Shown: positions 24,720 through 36,091 of the stretch, piece after piece | Layout of the letters: each line of letters opens with the position of its first letter | How positions within the stretch are numbered: the first letter of the stretch is position 1 | Assembly: GCF_963576675.1 (NCBI RefSeq) | Contig: NC_088915.1 | Location: 30,657,501 to 30,721,500 of the forward strand | Source of the DNA: Euphorbia lathyris | Taxonomy: Eukaryota; Streptophyta; Magnoliopsida; Malpighiales; Euphorbiaceae | Reading direction: 5' to 3' | DNA length: 64,000 nt | Notes under the pieces: generated by a model | Told to the model about the DNA's origin: nothing | Database searches by the model: none | The model's input: the letters and a program-made list of their open reading frames with translations, nothing else | Program-made: the position numbers and the translations under genes

Positions 24720-25687
24720 AGAGTAGAATATAATTTTTAACCTTTTTAATTCATTTCGGTAGGTTAATCGAAACCGGTGGTTAGTAAAATACTAAAACCG
24801 AAAATTGAAAATTTTAAAATTAAAAACTATACACTAATCTATCGATTTCGGCTAATCATTTTTCAGTCTGGTTATAATTCGGTTTTTCAGTTTTCCGGAT
24901 GATTATGTGTACCCCTAGTTATATATGGTTGTTTATAAATAGGGTTATATCGGAATCTGATGTGACAGTTGATAAGATGCTTTGCTTTAGACAGACCTGA
25001 TCATCTACGCATCAAAAACTAGATTGTCTATCTCTAACGAAAAAAATACAACAAACACTATTATAATTGCTTTTTCATTTTTAACACGAAAAAGAAATAT
25101 ATTAAAAGAATATTCTTTGAGTTACCAATTAAGGTTAGTTTGAATTGTTAAGGATTTCAAGTCAGTTAAACTAGATCTCAAGTTTGAATGCTAGCGTTTG
25201 CCAAAAACGTTAATTATAGGAGGATCCACCTAAAAAGTGTTTGACGAGTCTCGAACCCATAAATCATACAAACTATATAAAAAAAATATTTTGAGCTTTC
25301 TTTTACTAATTTTATAACTACAACTACGAAATTATAGAAATTAGAAATCTATATTTTAAATCTATACTATATATAATAATGGAAGCAGAGAGAATTGATA
25401 AGAAGTGTTTTATAGGTGTTTTCGCTTAGTTGACACTGTAGGAGAAAATATATGAATTTAAATTATCTATATTAATAGTAATAAGAAAATCGAAATATCA
25501 TAACTATTATATTAATATCATAAATACCATTTCAGTTTTATCGTTAAAATAAATTCATTAATTACACAGTCTATACAAATTCCATCAAATAGTTTTATCA
25601 ACTCAAAACCTTGAATTACAAATAACATCTCATGTTTCATATGCAAATTGAAATATCTATCATCTGAATCTTTCAGAACTAGAGTTT
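24720..25687. other. Intergenic DNA, repeat-rich
   Basis: 24760-24920 is a CGGTT/CCGAAA-type repeat ending 'gtacccctag', similar to 335-520. A possible Helitron 5' start (a|tctatactatatataata) is at 25361 but no matching 3' end was identified. No gene. Confidence 0.4.
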
Positions 25688-25908
25688 TTGCGTTCGTTTT
25701 GGTCGTTGGTAGGGGTGAACGTGGTCAAAGTTTGCAGGGACTTTTTTGTTACTAGTTCTCTACCGTTGGGCTTGAATAATACAAATATTGTGCTTATACC
25801 TAAGAAGGAGCAAACGAAAACTATAGGTGATTTTCGTCCAATCTCCCTCTACAATATTTCATATAAGATAATTGCAAATATTATTACAAATAGAATGAAG
25901 CCTTTATA
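25688..25908 (+). pseudogene. L1-type LINE reverse transcriptase fragment
   Basis: The frame reads [17 protein letters not shown], then [14 protein letters not shown], then [19 protein letters not shown] and NRMKPL before a stop. These are the N-terminal fingers of plant L1 reverse transcriptases (NxTxIxLIPK, DFRPISLCN, YKIxxK). Only about 73 codons remain; the endonuclease and catalytic YADD block are absent. It ends abruptly at the hairpin beginning 25942. Confidence 0.85.
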
Positions 25909-25941
25909 GGCAGCTTACGCTGCCCGTCCCACGGGTGGAAC

Positions 25942-26022
25942 GGGTGGCGCATGCTATCCGTTCCATAGGCCGAATGTGTGGTTCATGTGTTCGGCCTATG
26001 GAACGAGCAGAATGCGCCACCC
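25942..26022. repeat. 33-bp-arm hairpin
   Basis: The left arm 25942-25974 (gggtggcgcatgct...ccataggccgaa) pairs with the right arm 25990-26022 (ttcggcctatgg...gcgccaccc) with a few mismatches, leaving a 15-base loop. It stands alone, G+C-rich in an AT-rich neighbourhood. It could be a tiny MITE or a small-RNA-forming foldback. Confidence 0.75.
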
Positions 26023-28223
26023 GCTCAGGCAAAAATTATGAAAAAAAAATTGAAATTTCAGATTTCGAGTTTTTTTTAAATGTAGGATCGTAATATTATC
26101 TCTTGTTTGAAATCATCTACTTCGAGAATGCTCGATTCCATTTTCGTAAAAATCGAATTTTTTGCTCGGGAGAGAGAGGATTTTGAGTTTTGGATGCAAA
26201 ATAATGAGAAGGACGGAAAGGTAAAAAAGAGGTGGTAATAAGTAATTTTGGGGCGGTAAATACAAACCCCTAGTTTTTCTATACAAAACTTGGATGCAAA
26301 TGAAAACTTTAAAGGTTATACTCATTTTTTCAAAAAAAAAAAAAAACTACATTCGCATCAAACTTTATTGGTTCTAAACTCCTTATTCATTCTTTTGGTT
26401 CTTTTAATTATGATCTTCGCAATAATGCATTGAAACATTTAGATAGTCTATCATAATTTAATTTTTTTTTCCTTCCCTAACAAAATTTAATGATATTTCA
26501 ATTCTTTTTTTTTACTAGTTATTTCCTTGTTAATGATTTGGCAACGAATGCGATAATCCTCAAAGAGCAGGGTGAGGACATGGACTGTAATATCTAACAA
26601 TGTCGTCAAGAGTTCCAATTAAAAAAATGGTGGTTCTATTGACTTCATGCTATATTGTGATATGCAACAGTTCCAATAGTAAGAAATTTATTTCAGGCTA
26701 ATTTAATTTTATCATCAAACAATAATATTTATTTTCTGTATGATTATTGTTGTATAAAAAAGATACATAAATTACCATTTATTCGGTCTAGTTTTGTGAC
26801 TACACATCTATTAAATTAGTTACACATATTAAGTCAATGATGACTATCTTTATTATGTTTTTTTTTATCAATATATAATATATACCTAGAAATTTATGGT
26901 TTCCTGGTGGAATTTTCCTTATAAATGCCCAATTTTTGTCGTAAATGGATTTACTAACGAAATATTGACAGATGAGAAAATGTAGTAAATTGCACGTCAA
27001 AGGTTTTTCTTCGTTATCTTAACGGATTCTTTTGATAGGTTCCAACGGACATCCGTCGAAACTTCTAATGCTTTTCTTGACAAATCATTTTCATAAAAAA
27101 GTTCACTTTTCTCTGACATTAATGTTTGGACTGTCAAAATATATGATGATATCTTTGATAGAATTAATTTCTTTGTATTTTTATTCCGTCAAATAACATG
27201 TTATGATGGAATTTCTCGTCAGTGATATGACATTATTTTGTTGCTCATCATCATCATTTACAAAGTTTCATATCCAACTTAGAGCCAAGAGTTTGCTCAA
27301 GCTGCAACAATTTAGAAGCTCCATTTGCTTTTTGAATCTGAAGTCCAATTAACTGTCTATTTTCAAGAAGTTTTGAACCATGGTTGACAAATATTTTGAT
27401 TAAGATAGGTACATCTCATCGCATGTTTTTAGTTCCACCAATTAATATGGTTGTCAAGATTCGAACCTTGGATAGTTTTATCTAAAAATACCTGATATCG
27501 TGTCATGGAACCGATTTAATAATGACACCATTTAATAAACTCTTAGTATATAGGTATTTGGATCTCAAGGATATATATTAAGGTGCAGAAGAGGTTTCAA
27601 TGCTTTGAATCATTTAGTGGTAAGTTCTATATTTTATGTCACATGAGCATAATCCAATCCTATCTTGCCATGGGCGTTCAAATTTTTGGTTCTTTAAATC
27701 AGGCAGCGAGTGGAAGTCGCATTGCTTTTTCTCATTTATATCGGATGGTGACACGGCCACAAACTGCCAACCCAAAACCAAGATTCCTTATGATTATTGT
27801 TTTTTTTTCGATCCCACAACATATAGTAATGAGGACACTCCACTAAGAATGTGAGGAGAAGAGCGATAATGAGACAGAACCCGAGTGAAACGTCGTATCA
27901 CTCATCATCCCACTACAACTCGGCGTGGGGAACTCATGCAAAACAAGGGGGAAATAATCAGCTTTCTTTAAACATATATCTCGTCATTTTTTTTTACTGG
28001 TTAAATTATTTCATTTTAATATAATTGTTAGCCCATAAAATAAATATCATTTTTGAGAAATATATTGTAATTTTTATTGTAAAGTATGAATAAAAATTGA
28101 TTAAAAAGAAACATCTCTTCGGTACTCACTGACTTCCAACTCGACGAGTTGGAGCTCAAGTAAGTGACTGAGGACATTCTGATGGCCAGCTCTAAGAAAA
28201 AATGAGAAAAACACAAAGACCAT
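26023..28223. other. Intergenic DNA without recognisable genes
   Basis: AT-rich, with poly-A and poly-T tracts (about 26329-26345). ORFs here are short and show no family features. 27630-27960 is somewhat richer in G+C but was not recognised. Confidence 0.4.
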
Positions 28224-28595
28224 TTTTCTTATATTTTCGGCAGTATCAATGTCACTTCAATTGGCCATTTGGGCATCAACCATATGAATTTTTCCACGAG
28301 GTTAGAAGTTTCAGAAAGTAGACATTGTGAGAAATCCGGATACATTCTTGGGCCTAATTCGAATACATATGAGTGGAGAAATAAATTTTGGAGTTTAGAT
28401 GACGTGTCTCTCATACCAACATCATTTCAACATACCATTTGGGGTATCAAACTGTCGAATTTTTTTACGAAGGTACAAGTTTCAGAAACTATACATCCTG
28501 AGGAATCCGGGATATATTCTCGGGCCTAATTCAGATTCATATGGAGGGAGAAATAAATTTTGGAAGTTAAAGAATATGTCTATAACATGGACAAT
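28224..28595. repeat. 172-bp tandem duplication
   Basis: Two diverged copies follow each other: 'aaataaattttgga' recurs with a 172-base offset (about 28379 and 28551), as do 'gaatttttccacgagg / gaatttttttacgaagg' and 'tcttgggcctaattc / tctcgggcctaattc'. Noncoding. Confidence 0.75.
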
Positions 28596-29850
28596 TTTTA
28601 GTTAAGTTAGTTACTATCATACTCTAACTCTAATTAACTTAACTATCATCTTCCTAGCAACTAAATAAATTGAAAATAAGGGAAATTAGTAGTTAGTGGA
28701 GGAAAATTAGAGGGTCGTTGCAACTAAACACACCCTCATTCAACTGTAAATAGAGGACCTCTCAATTCAACACATCCAAAACATCCAACATCAAAAACAA
28801 TATCAACTTCTTGAGTCTTTTCCTTTGGCCTTTTGTCTTGATTTTTGAGTTTCTCCAGCTCTAAATGAGTGATTATTAGCTTTCTTTCTTTAGTTCGTCT
28901 ATTTCAAGCCTAGTTTTAGAGTTTTCGTTGCTCAAAGTTCATAATTTCAACTTTTTGTTCTTCTTTTACACACTATGCCCTGTCATTTTCGTGGCCTTAT
29001 TTCGATCCTTTCAAGTCCAGTTTAGTCCTAAATTTTGCTTTATTCTTGTTCCTAACATCCTAAAATTCATTTTAGGTTTTCGTTTAATTTCGAGTTCGAA
29101 AACTCATTTTTATGCATGGTTTGTTTCGTTTCGTGTAGATAGTTTTTTCTTTTGAAAGAGAAATGTATTAATAGGCCTCAATCAGAGAATTTAGTCGTGT
29201 TATAGAGGAATAAAACTCGGTAAATTATCATAATCAAGAAGACAAGATAAGAAACGAGATGACTTTACAAGCGTATGAGCTTATTAACTTGTTGAATTAA
29301 TAAACTTATAATTAATAGAGCCTTTAATTTGGTACATTGTATTGTCCAAGAGTCATTTCTGTATTTATCAAGAGTTTGTATTGTTTCACAAAGAGTCATC
29401 TGCATTTACTGAAAGTTATTGTGGTTATCAATAGTCATGCTTGTAATGTATAAATACATTTGAATTAAAGTAGTAAGGCAAGAAAATTTTCTTCCAGCAA
29501 TTATACTCTTCCTCCGTACCTGTAAATGTTTATTTATTTGATCAAAGTTTTGTTGGTTAGAAAGTGTTGCACTTCTCCATAATTTCATTGAACTCTAAAT
29601 GATTAGCTTCACTAGATTTACTGCGTTTTCAAGGAGGACTCTTTGGAAACCTAGCAAAAGTGCATATTTGATGTCTCTCATAATTATAGATAGTTTTGAC
29701 AAATTAAATTTGAGTGTGAATTTCCCTTGAGAGAAATTTAAAAATAATCGACTTTAGGAATGGGTTTAAACGGACTGAACTGAACAAGGGGGTGTTTGTT
29801 TGCTCCTTTTCATCCTCCTGTTTGCATTTTCACTTCAAGAAGGAAAGTTT
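28596..29850. other. Intergenic DNA, partly LTR-like
   Basis: A 'ctgtaaatagaggacc' TATA-like site near 28744 followed by an A/C-rich leader looks like retroelement or gene promoter DNA, but no ORF or matching repeat follows. The rest is anonymous. Confidence 0.3.
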
Positions 29851-29957
29851 TAGGTGTTTGGTTAGTGACCTCCTATTTGCCTTTTACATCTGAAAAGCAA
29901 CATTAGGTGTTTGGTTAGTGACCTTCTATTTGCCTTTTACATCTGAAAAGCAATGTT
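29851..29957. repeat. ~53-bp tandem duplication beside the hAT-like element
   Basis: 'taggtgtttggttagtgacc' and 'tatttgccttttacatctga' occur twice in succession (from about 29851 and 29904). The second copy ends in the ctgaaaag target duplication of the element that starts at 29951. Confidence 0.8.
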
Positions 29958-30752
29958 ATCAGACTCGGACCGGACCGGCTGGTCCGACCAGTTGAATCGG
30001 GAATCGGTGAGGAAGTCGGTCCGAGCCTAGACGGTTTTTTGAATGTACAAAAAACCGGCGAGACCCGGGATTGACCCGGGACCCGGCGGTCTGGCTGGGA
30101 ACCGGGGTGACCCCGGGTCTCTAGATTTAGGCGGGAAAAATTTCCTGGGCGGGCTGTTGTTATAATTTTTAGGCGCAAAAAAATTCTGGGCGGGCTATTG
30201 TATTAATTTTAGGCGCAAAAAAATATTTTGGGCGGGCTGGTGTTTCAATTTTAGGCAGGCTTTGAAAAAAAAAATGGAGCTTAAAAACGAGCAAAAGTGG
30301 CCAAGTTAAGGGATCTTATTACGATGCGGTATTCGCATCGCCCACGTCTTACGGGTGCGCCCATAACCCGACAGTTAATCGATTGCACCCCCTTGTGTGT
30401 GAGAGAGCATTTTCCCTAGTAATTAGTTAAAGGCTTGTAAACATCATTTACTTATAAACTAGTGAAGTTTCTCATTTCTTTCCTATGTGGGATGTGAATG
30501 CTTAATTTCCTTTTATCATCTTCCAAACCATTTTAAGTCGTTCACTTTGAGCATCAATTTCTCATTCATCACTTGTCCGTTTTGAGTTTATAATATATTT
30601 TTAAAAAGATCTCATTAAATAGAATACGTTGATATATTTCAATTTATTCTGAACTTAATTTATTTGTCATATATTTAAGACTCAAATTAACAAAAAAAAT
30701 AAGAAACCAAATGTTGTTTATAATTTGTTTTGGATATATATAATGTATAAAA

Positions 30753-31112
30753 TGTTATAAATAATTTACCATTAAGGTTAATTATCATTAATGGATGTCC
30801 ACCATATTAAATGCATAGCCACCAAATTAAATGCATGTACACCAACAACTAAACATGTATTAAATATACACATCTTATGCTTAAAGATAAGTGTAATTAG
30901 GACCACTCATTTTGTAAGCCTACTACTATAAATAGGCTTATACCCCCATTTGTAATGTACACCAAGATTAAGCTTTTATGCTATTATAATCTTTCTCTCA
31001 ATCTAAGTTCTTCATTATATTATTATTAATCTCCATATATATTTACATATATTTATTAATCTATATATTAGTGTGGTTATAATCACACTATAATTTCGGT
31101 AATTTTATAACA
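30753..31112 (+). repeat. Copia-1 5' LTR (360 bp)
   Basis: Starts tgttataaat and ends attttataaca; contains 'actataaatagg' as TATA box near 30928. It differs from the 3' LTR at two positions by eye (second base, and gccacc/gccatc). Confidence 0.95.
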
Positions 31113-31127
31113 CGTTATCAGCACGAG
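31113..31127 (+). other. Copia-1 primer-binding region
   Basis: The LTR is followed directly by cgttatcagcacgag, a sequence seen after the 5' LTR of several plant Copia lineages and thought to bind part of an initiator tRNA. The assignment comes from position and memory. Confidence 0.55.
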
Positions 31128-31426
31128 TTTGCTCTATTAATTAATTTCGACACAAATTTTATCTTCCAATAATCTCAAGTAAGTGCTATTAATTTTATTT
31201 GTTACATATTATAATTTTATTTCTAATACAATTCTTTGTATTATATTGTCCATATACCTCGTATACATATACAGTATATATACACCGTACATATACACCA
31301 TTTTACATATTCTTTAGACGTATCAAATACGTCATTATAATGTCAGCATATTGTCATCATTCTGCCCTAATATATGTACATATCAAATACGTCATCGTAC
31401 CATATTCAACCCTAAAACTGACACAC

Positions 31427-31434
31427 TATATAAA
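31427..31434 (+). promoter_or_regulatory. TATA box of the captured gene in Copia-1
   Basis: tatataaa lies 92 bases before the small ORF's ATG. Upstream, 'tatcaaatacgtcat' occurs twice (about 31320 and 31381), each with an ACGT core like bZIP sites. A C/T-rich leader follows. This resembles a cellular promoter and not Copia coding DNA. Confidence 0.5.
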
Positions 31435-31525
31435 GACACTTATATATCTGCTTATCCACGCCTCCATTAACTCAGTGCCTATTCACCATCTCCCATCCTC
31501 TCTTCGTCCACACCAAAAGAAAAAA

Positions 31526-31657
31526 ATGGCGAATCCGATAGAGCTAGAACCCATAGATGAAATCGGTTACCTCCTACTCACAGAGATAATTCTTCTTGCT
31601 GTCCTCCTTATAATATTCGCCTATTTCCTTCCCGAGATCGTTCTCGATCCTCGATAG
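31526..31657 (+). CDS. Small membrane-protein ORF captured in Copia-1
   Basis: A 43-residue ORF begins at an ATG in good plant context (aaaaaATGGCG). Residues 1-13 are polar and acidic, 14-36 are a single hydrophobic helix (GYLLLTEIILLAVLLIIFAY within it), and the end is PEIVLDPR. It has no similarity that I recognise to gag or pol. A TATA box and a C/T-rich leader precede it, and a possible intron (gtaggtaaaa near 31677 to tttctgcag at 31757) follows the stop. The frame stays open upstream to 31199, but that part is AT-rich and does not look coding. I infer a host gene or gene fragment transduced in place of gag; its function is unknown. Confidence 0.5.
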   Translation: MANPIELEPIDEIGYLLLTEIILLAVLLIIFAYFLPEIVLDPR

Positions 31658-32034
31658 GGAGGAAGGAAACAATAAAAGTAGGTAAAATAAAATAAAATGT
31701 ATTTTTGTTGAAGTTGTCAAGTGTATTTGAATCACTTGCTATTGTTATTTTCTGCAGAGAGGGATAATGTACTAATCCTTGCAAAAATAATTTTTATCTT
31801 CTACTAAAACAGTTTAATCTTTTGATTTATTCTTTTGATTAGCATTAATAGAAATTAAAAGTAGGAAATTATTCATTATCCACTTAATTGAGAATAAATT
31901 CCAGTTTGATCCTCATCAAACACTGTTATTTTCACCGTAATCTATTACATTAAATTGTAATTATTTAGGTTCTAGATGGGTTGAAATTTTATGTGGAAAC
32001 AAACCGGTTTGAGTTTTAATATATACAGATATTA
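31658..32034 (+). other. Non-retroviral insert continued, before protease
   Basis: AT-rich sequence after the small ORF, unlike gag. It joins recognisable protease sequence ('gaacaatgtata...') at about 32035. No gene recognised. Confidence 0.4.
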
Positions 32035-35000
32035 CATGTTTTGAACAATGTATAGTATACAAATGCAGAATATTTTTCTTTGAGAAAGGGATAAACAGTT
32101 CTTACTACAATATAGTAGCACAAAATTAATTGAGGGCTCCAGCAGAGCCAGTATAATCCTACTACAATATCTGGTAACACAAAATTAATTGAAGGCTCCG
32201 GAAGAGCCAGTATAATTCTACCAAGAGGAACAAAGTTTATTATAAACAATGCATTATTTTCCCCAAAATCTCACAGAAATTTGCTAAGTTTCAAAGATAT
32301 TCGCAAAAATGGATATCATATTGAGACAGTAAGTGAAGGAAATCAAGAATGTCTTTATGTTACTAATATAATTTCAGGGAAGAAATGTATGATGGAGAAA
32401 TTTAATACTTTATCCTCTGGTTTATATTTCACATTCATTAATGTGATTGAAGCAAATCTTACAGTAAACCAGAAGTTTACTGATTCAAATATTTATAAGA
32501 TTTGGCATGATAGACTGGGTCATCCTGGTTCTATAATGATGAGAAAAATTATAGAAAATGCACATGGGCATCCATTGAAGAGCCAGAAGATTCTTCAAAG
32601 CAATGAGTATTTTTGTGCTGCTTGTTCGCAAGGCAAATTAATTATAAGGCCCTCGAAGGGTAAGATTGGAATTGAATCACCGATATTTTTAGAACGCCTT
32701 CAAGGCGATATATGTGGACCAATTCATCCACCATGTGGACCATTTAGGTACTTTATGGTTTTAATTGATGCTTCTACTCGATGGTCACATGTATGTTTAT
32801 TATCATCACGCAATATAGCTTTTGCGAGATTACTTGCTCAAATCATTAGATTAAGAGCACAGTTTCCTGATTATCCAATAAATACAATTCGTCTTGATAA
32901 TACCGGTGAATTCACATCCCAAACATTTAATGATTATTGTATATCACTTGGGATACGTGTTGAACATCCTGTAGCTTATGTTCATACACAAAATGGTCTA
33001 GCAGAAGCATTTATTAAACGTCTGCAATTAATCGCTAGACCATTACTCATGCGAACTAATCTTCCTACATCTGTGTGGGGATATGCAATTTTACATGCAG
33101 CATCACTTATATCTATTAGACCAACAAGCTATCATGAGTATTCCCCATTACAATTAGCTTTTGGTCATGAGCCTAATATTTCTCATCTAAGAATTTTTGG
33201 ATGTGCAGTATATGTTCCTATTGCTCCACCACAGCGTACTAAAATGGGTCCTCAAAGGAGATTAGGAATTTATGTTGGTTATGAATCTCCCTCAATAATT
33301 AAATATCTTGAGACATTAATGGGAGATATGTTTACTGCACGTTTTCCAGATTGTCATTTTGATGAATCCACATTCCCTAAATTAGGGGGAGAAAATAAAG
33401 ATGTGGAAAAGGCAATAACATGGAAAGCTTCATCACTCTCTCACATGGATCCTAAAACAAAGGATTGTGAACAAGAAGTTCAGAAAATAATTCATCTTCA
33501 AAATTTAGCAAATCAGTTGCCAGATGCACTTGCTGATCCAAAACGAGCAACAAAATCGCATATACCAGCAGTTAATGCACCAATTCGTATTGAAATTCCT
33601 GAAGAAAAACATGATAATCATTCTCAAGCACGCCTGAAGCGTGGACGGCCTATTGGTTCAAAGGATAGAAATCTGAGAAAAAGAAAATCAGTCAATGATA
33701 AGAATGAATCTATTGAAGATGAAAATACTAACATAGACACACTTCCTGAAGAAGTGCAAACCCCTGAAATAGTGCAAACACCTGAAGTTGTACAAACACC
33801 TGAAGTTGCACAAACACCTGAAGTTGTTACAAATGAAGAGATTTTAATAAATTATGTTAGTTCTGAAAAGAGATGTGATAGAAAGAAAATAGTTGTGGAT
33901 CACATTTTTGCATATAATGTGGCAATGAACATTATAGATGAAAATATGGATCATGAACCACAATCTGTTCAAGAATGTCAATATGGATCATGAACCACAA
34001 TCTGTTCAAGAATGTCAAAGTATAGATGATTGGCAAAAATGGAAAGATGCAATCCAAGCAGAATTAAATTCTCTCAACAAACGCGAGGTTTTTGGACCAG
34101 TAGTCCAAACACCGAAAGGTGTTAAACCCGTAGGATACAAATGGGTATTTGTTAGAAAGAGAAATGAGAAAAATGAAGTTACGAGATATAAAGCAAGACT
34201 TGTTGCACAAGGTTTTTCCCAAAGACCTGGGATTGATTATGAGGAGACATATTCTTCTGTTGTGGATGCAATAACTTTCCGATATCTCATTAGCTTGGCA
34301 GTACAAGAAAGATTGAGCATGCGCTTAATGGATGTAGTTACAGCTTATCTATATGGCTCACTTGATAACGATATCTACATGAAAATCCCTGAAGGATTTA
34401 AGCTGCAAGAAAAATGTGAAAAACGAGAATTTTATTCGATAAAGTTACAAAGATCCTTGTATGGACTGAAACAATCTGGGCGCATATGGTATAATCGTCT
34501 TAGTGAATATCTATTGAAAGAGGGTTATAAGAATGATCAAATTTGTCCATGTGTTTTCATAAAGAGATCGGGAACTGGATTTTCTATCATTTCTATTTAT
34601 GTAGATGATCTGAATATTATTGGAACTCCTGAAGAGATTTAAAAAGCAGTGGATTATTTGAAAAAGGAATTTGAGATGAAAGACCTTGGAAAGACAAAAT
34701 TTTGTCTTGGCTTACAAATTGATCACTTAGAAAATGGAATTTTTCTTCACCAATCCACTTACACAGAAAAGATCCTTCAAAAGATTTTACATGGACAAAG
34801 CACATCCATTGAGTAGTCCAATGGTTGTTCGATCACTTGATGTAATCAAAGATCCTTTCCGACCTCGGGAAGATAAGGAAGAGATTCTTGGTCCTGAAGT
34901 ACCATATCTTAGTGCAATAGGTGCACTAATGTATCTTGCTAACAATACAAGGCCCGATATTGCTTTTTCAGTCAATTTGTTATCTAGATACAGCTCTGCA

Positions 35001-35600
35001 CCTACACGGAGGCATTGGAATGGAATTAAGCATATATTCCGCTATCTTCAAGGAACTATTGATTTGGGTTTATTTTATGCATATGAATCTAAACCTAAAT
35101 TAGTAGGCTATGCGGATGCGGGTTACTTATCTGATCCACACAAAGCTCGATCACAAACAGGCTATTTATTCACATATGGAAGTACAACTATATCTTGGCG
35201 CTCTACGAAGCAAACTATTACAGCTACTTCCTCAAATCATGCTGAGTTAATAGCTATTCATGAAGCAAGCCGAGAATGTGTTTGACTAAGATCATTAACC
35301 AAGCATATACGAGAGTCATGTGGTAAATCATCAGATGAAGGAACACCGACTACAATATATGAAGATAATGCAGCTTGCATTGCTCAACTGAAGGAAGGCT
35401 ACATTAAAGGAGACAGAATAAAGCACATTTCACCAAAATTTTTCTTTACTCATGATCTTCAAAAGAATGGTGAAATCAGCATCCAGCAAATTCGATCAAG
35501 TGGCAATCTGGCAGATTTGTTCACAAAGGCATTACCTTCTACAACTTTTAAGAAGTTGGTTTACGGTATTGGAATGCGTCGTCTCAGAGATCTTCAGTAA
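32035..35600 (+). pseudogene. Copia-1 pol remnant: protease end, integrase, RT, RNase H
   Basis: A decayed protease tail (32035-32280) carries a ~59-bp duplication (32100-32217). The long frame from about 32218 includes RNLLSFKDIRKNGYHIET, the H-H-C-C zinc domain (WHDRLGHPG, CAACSQGK), an integrase core with GDICGP, DNTGEF and AEAFIKR, and a QTPEV repeat. A 37-bp tandem duplication (33944-33980, 33981-34017) shifts the frame. RT follows in the new frame: [31 protein letters not shown] and IYVDD. Then a TAA at 34640, a frameshift near 34785, RNase H (GYADAGYLSD, TSSNHAELIA), a TGA at 35283, and the end RRLRDLQ at 35600. Integrase key residues are partly altered (DNTGEF, AEAFIKR). Confidence 0.92.
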
Positions 35601-35719
35601 TACTGCGAATAGGGGGAGTAAACACTGTACTCTTTTTCCCTTAACCAATGGTTTTTTCCCACTGGGTTTTACTTGGTAAGGTTTTTAATGAGGCAGTGCC
35701 CTATTCGCATGGATGGACA

Positions 35720-35731
35720 TCCAAGGGGGAG
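35720..35731 (+). other. Copia-1 polypurine tract
   Basis: A purine run (aaggggga, then g) abuts the 3' LTR, the expected plus-strand priming site. Confidence 0.75.
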
Positions 35732-36091
35732 TATTATAAATAATTTACCATTAAGGTTAATTATCATTAATGGATGTCCACCATATTAAATGCATAGCCA
35801 TCAAATTAAATGCATGTACACCAACAACTAAACATGTATTAAATATACACATCTTATGCTTAAAGATAAGTGTAATTAGGACCACTCATTTTGTAAGCCT
35901 ACTACTATAAATAGGCTTATACCCCCATTTGTAATGTACACCAAGATTAAGCTTTTATGCTATTATAATCTTTCTCTCAATCTAAGTTCTTCATTATATT
36001 ATTATTAATCTCCATATATATTTACATATATTTATTAATCTATATATTAGTGTGGTTATAATCACACTATAATTTCGGTAATTTTATAACA
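35732..36091 (+). repeat. Copia-1 3' LTR (360 bp)
   Basis: Same length as the 5' LTR; begins tattataaat (second base changed from g) and ends attttataaca. Confidence 0.95.

Larger units (their letters stand above)
30753..36091 (+). mobile_element. Copia-1, LTR retrotransposon lacking gag
   Basis: 5339 bp with TGTTATAA...TTATAACA LTRs and TAAAA target duplications (30748-30752 and 36092-36096). Protease remnant, integrase, reverse transcriptase and RNase H appear in Copia order, but pol has two frameshifts and two stops. Where gag should be there is unrelated sequence with a promoter-like region and a small ORF (31113-32030). The LTRs differ at only two positions, so the copy is young, yet it cannot encode its own proteins and must have moved using enzymes from another element. 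Confidence 0.92.

Noticed and set aside
25361..25385. Helitron-like 5' end (a|tctatactatata...)
   Set aside because: No hairpin plus CTRR|T terminus was found downstream, so the element cannot be delimited.
31199..31525. Upstream in-frame extension of the Copia-1 small ORF
   Set aside because: AT-rich, contains the TATA box and leader-like sequence, and has implausible composition; the ATG at 31526 is the better start.
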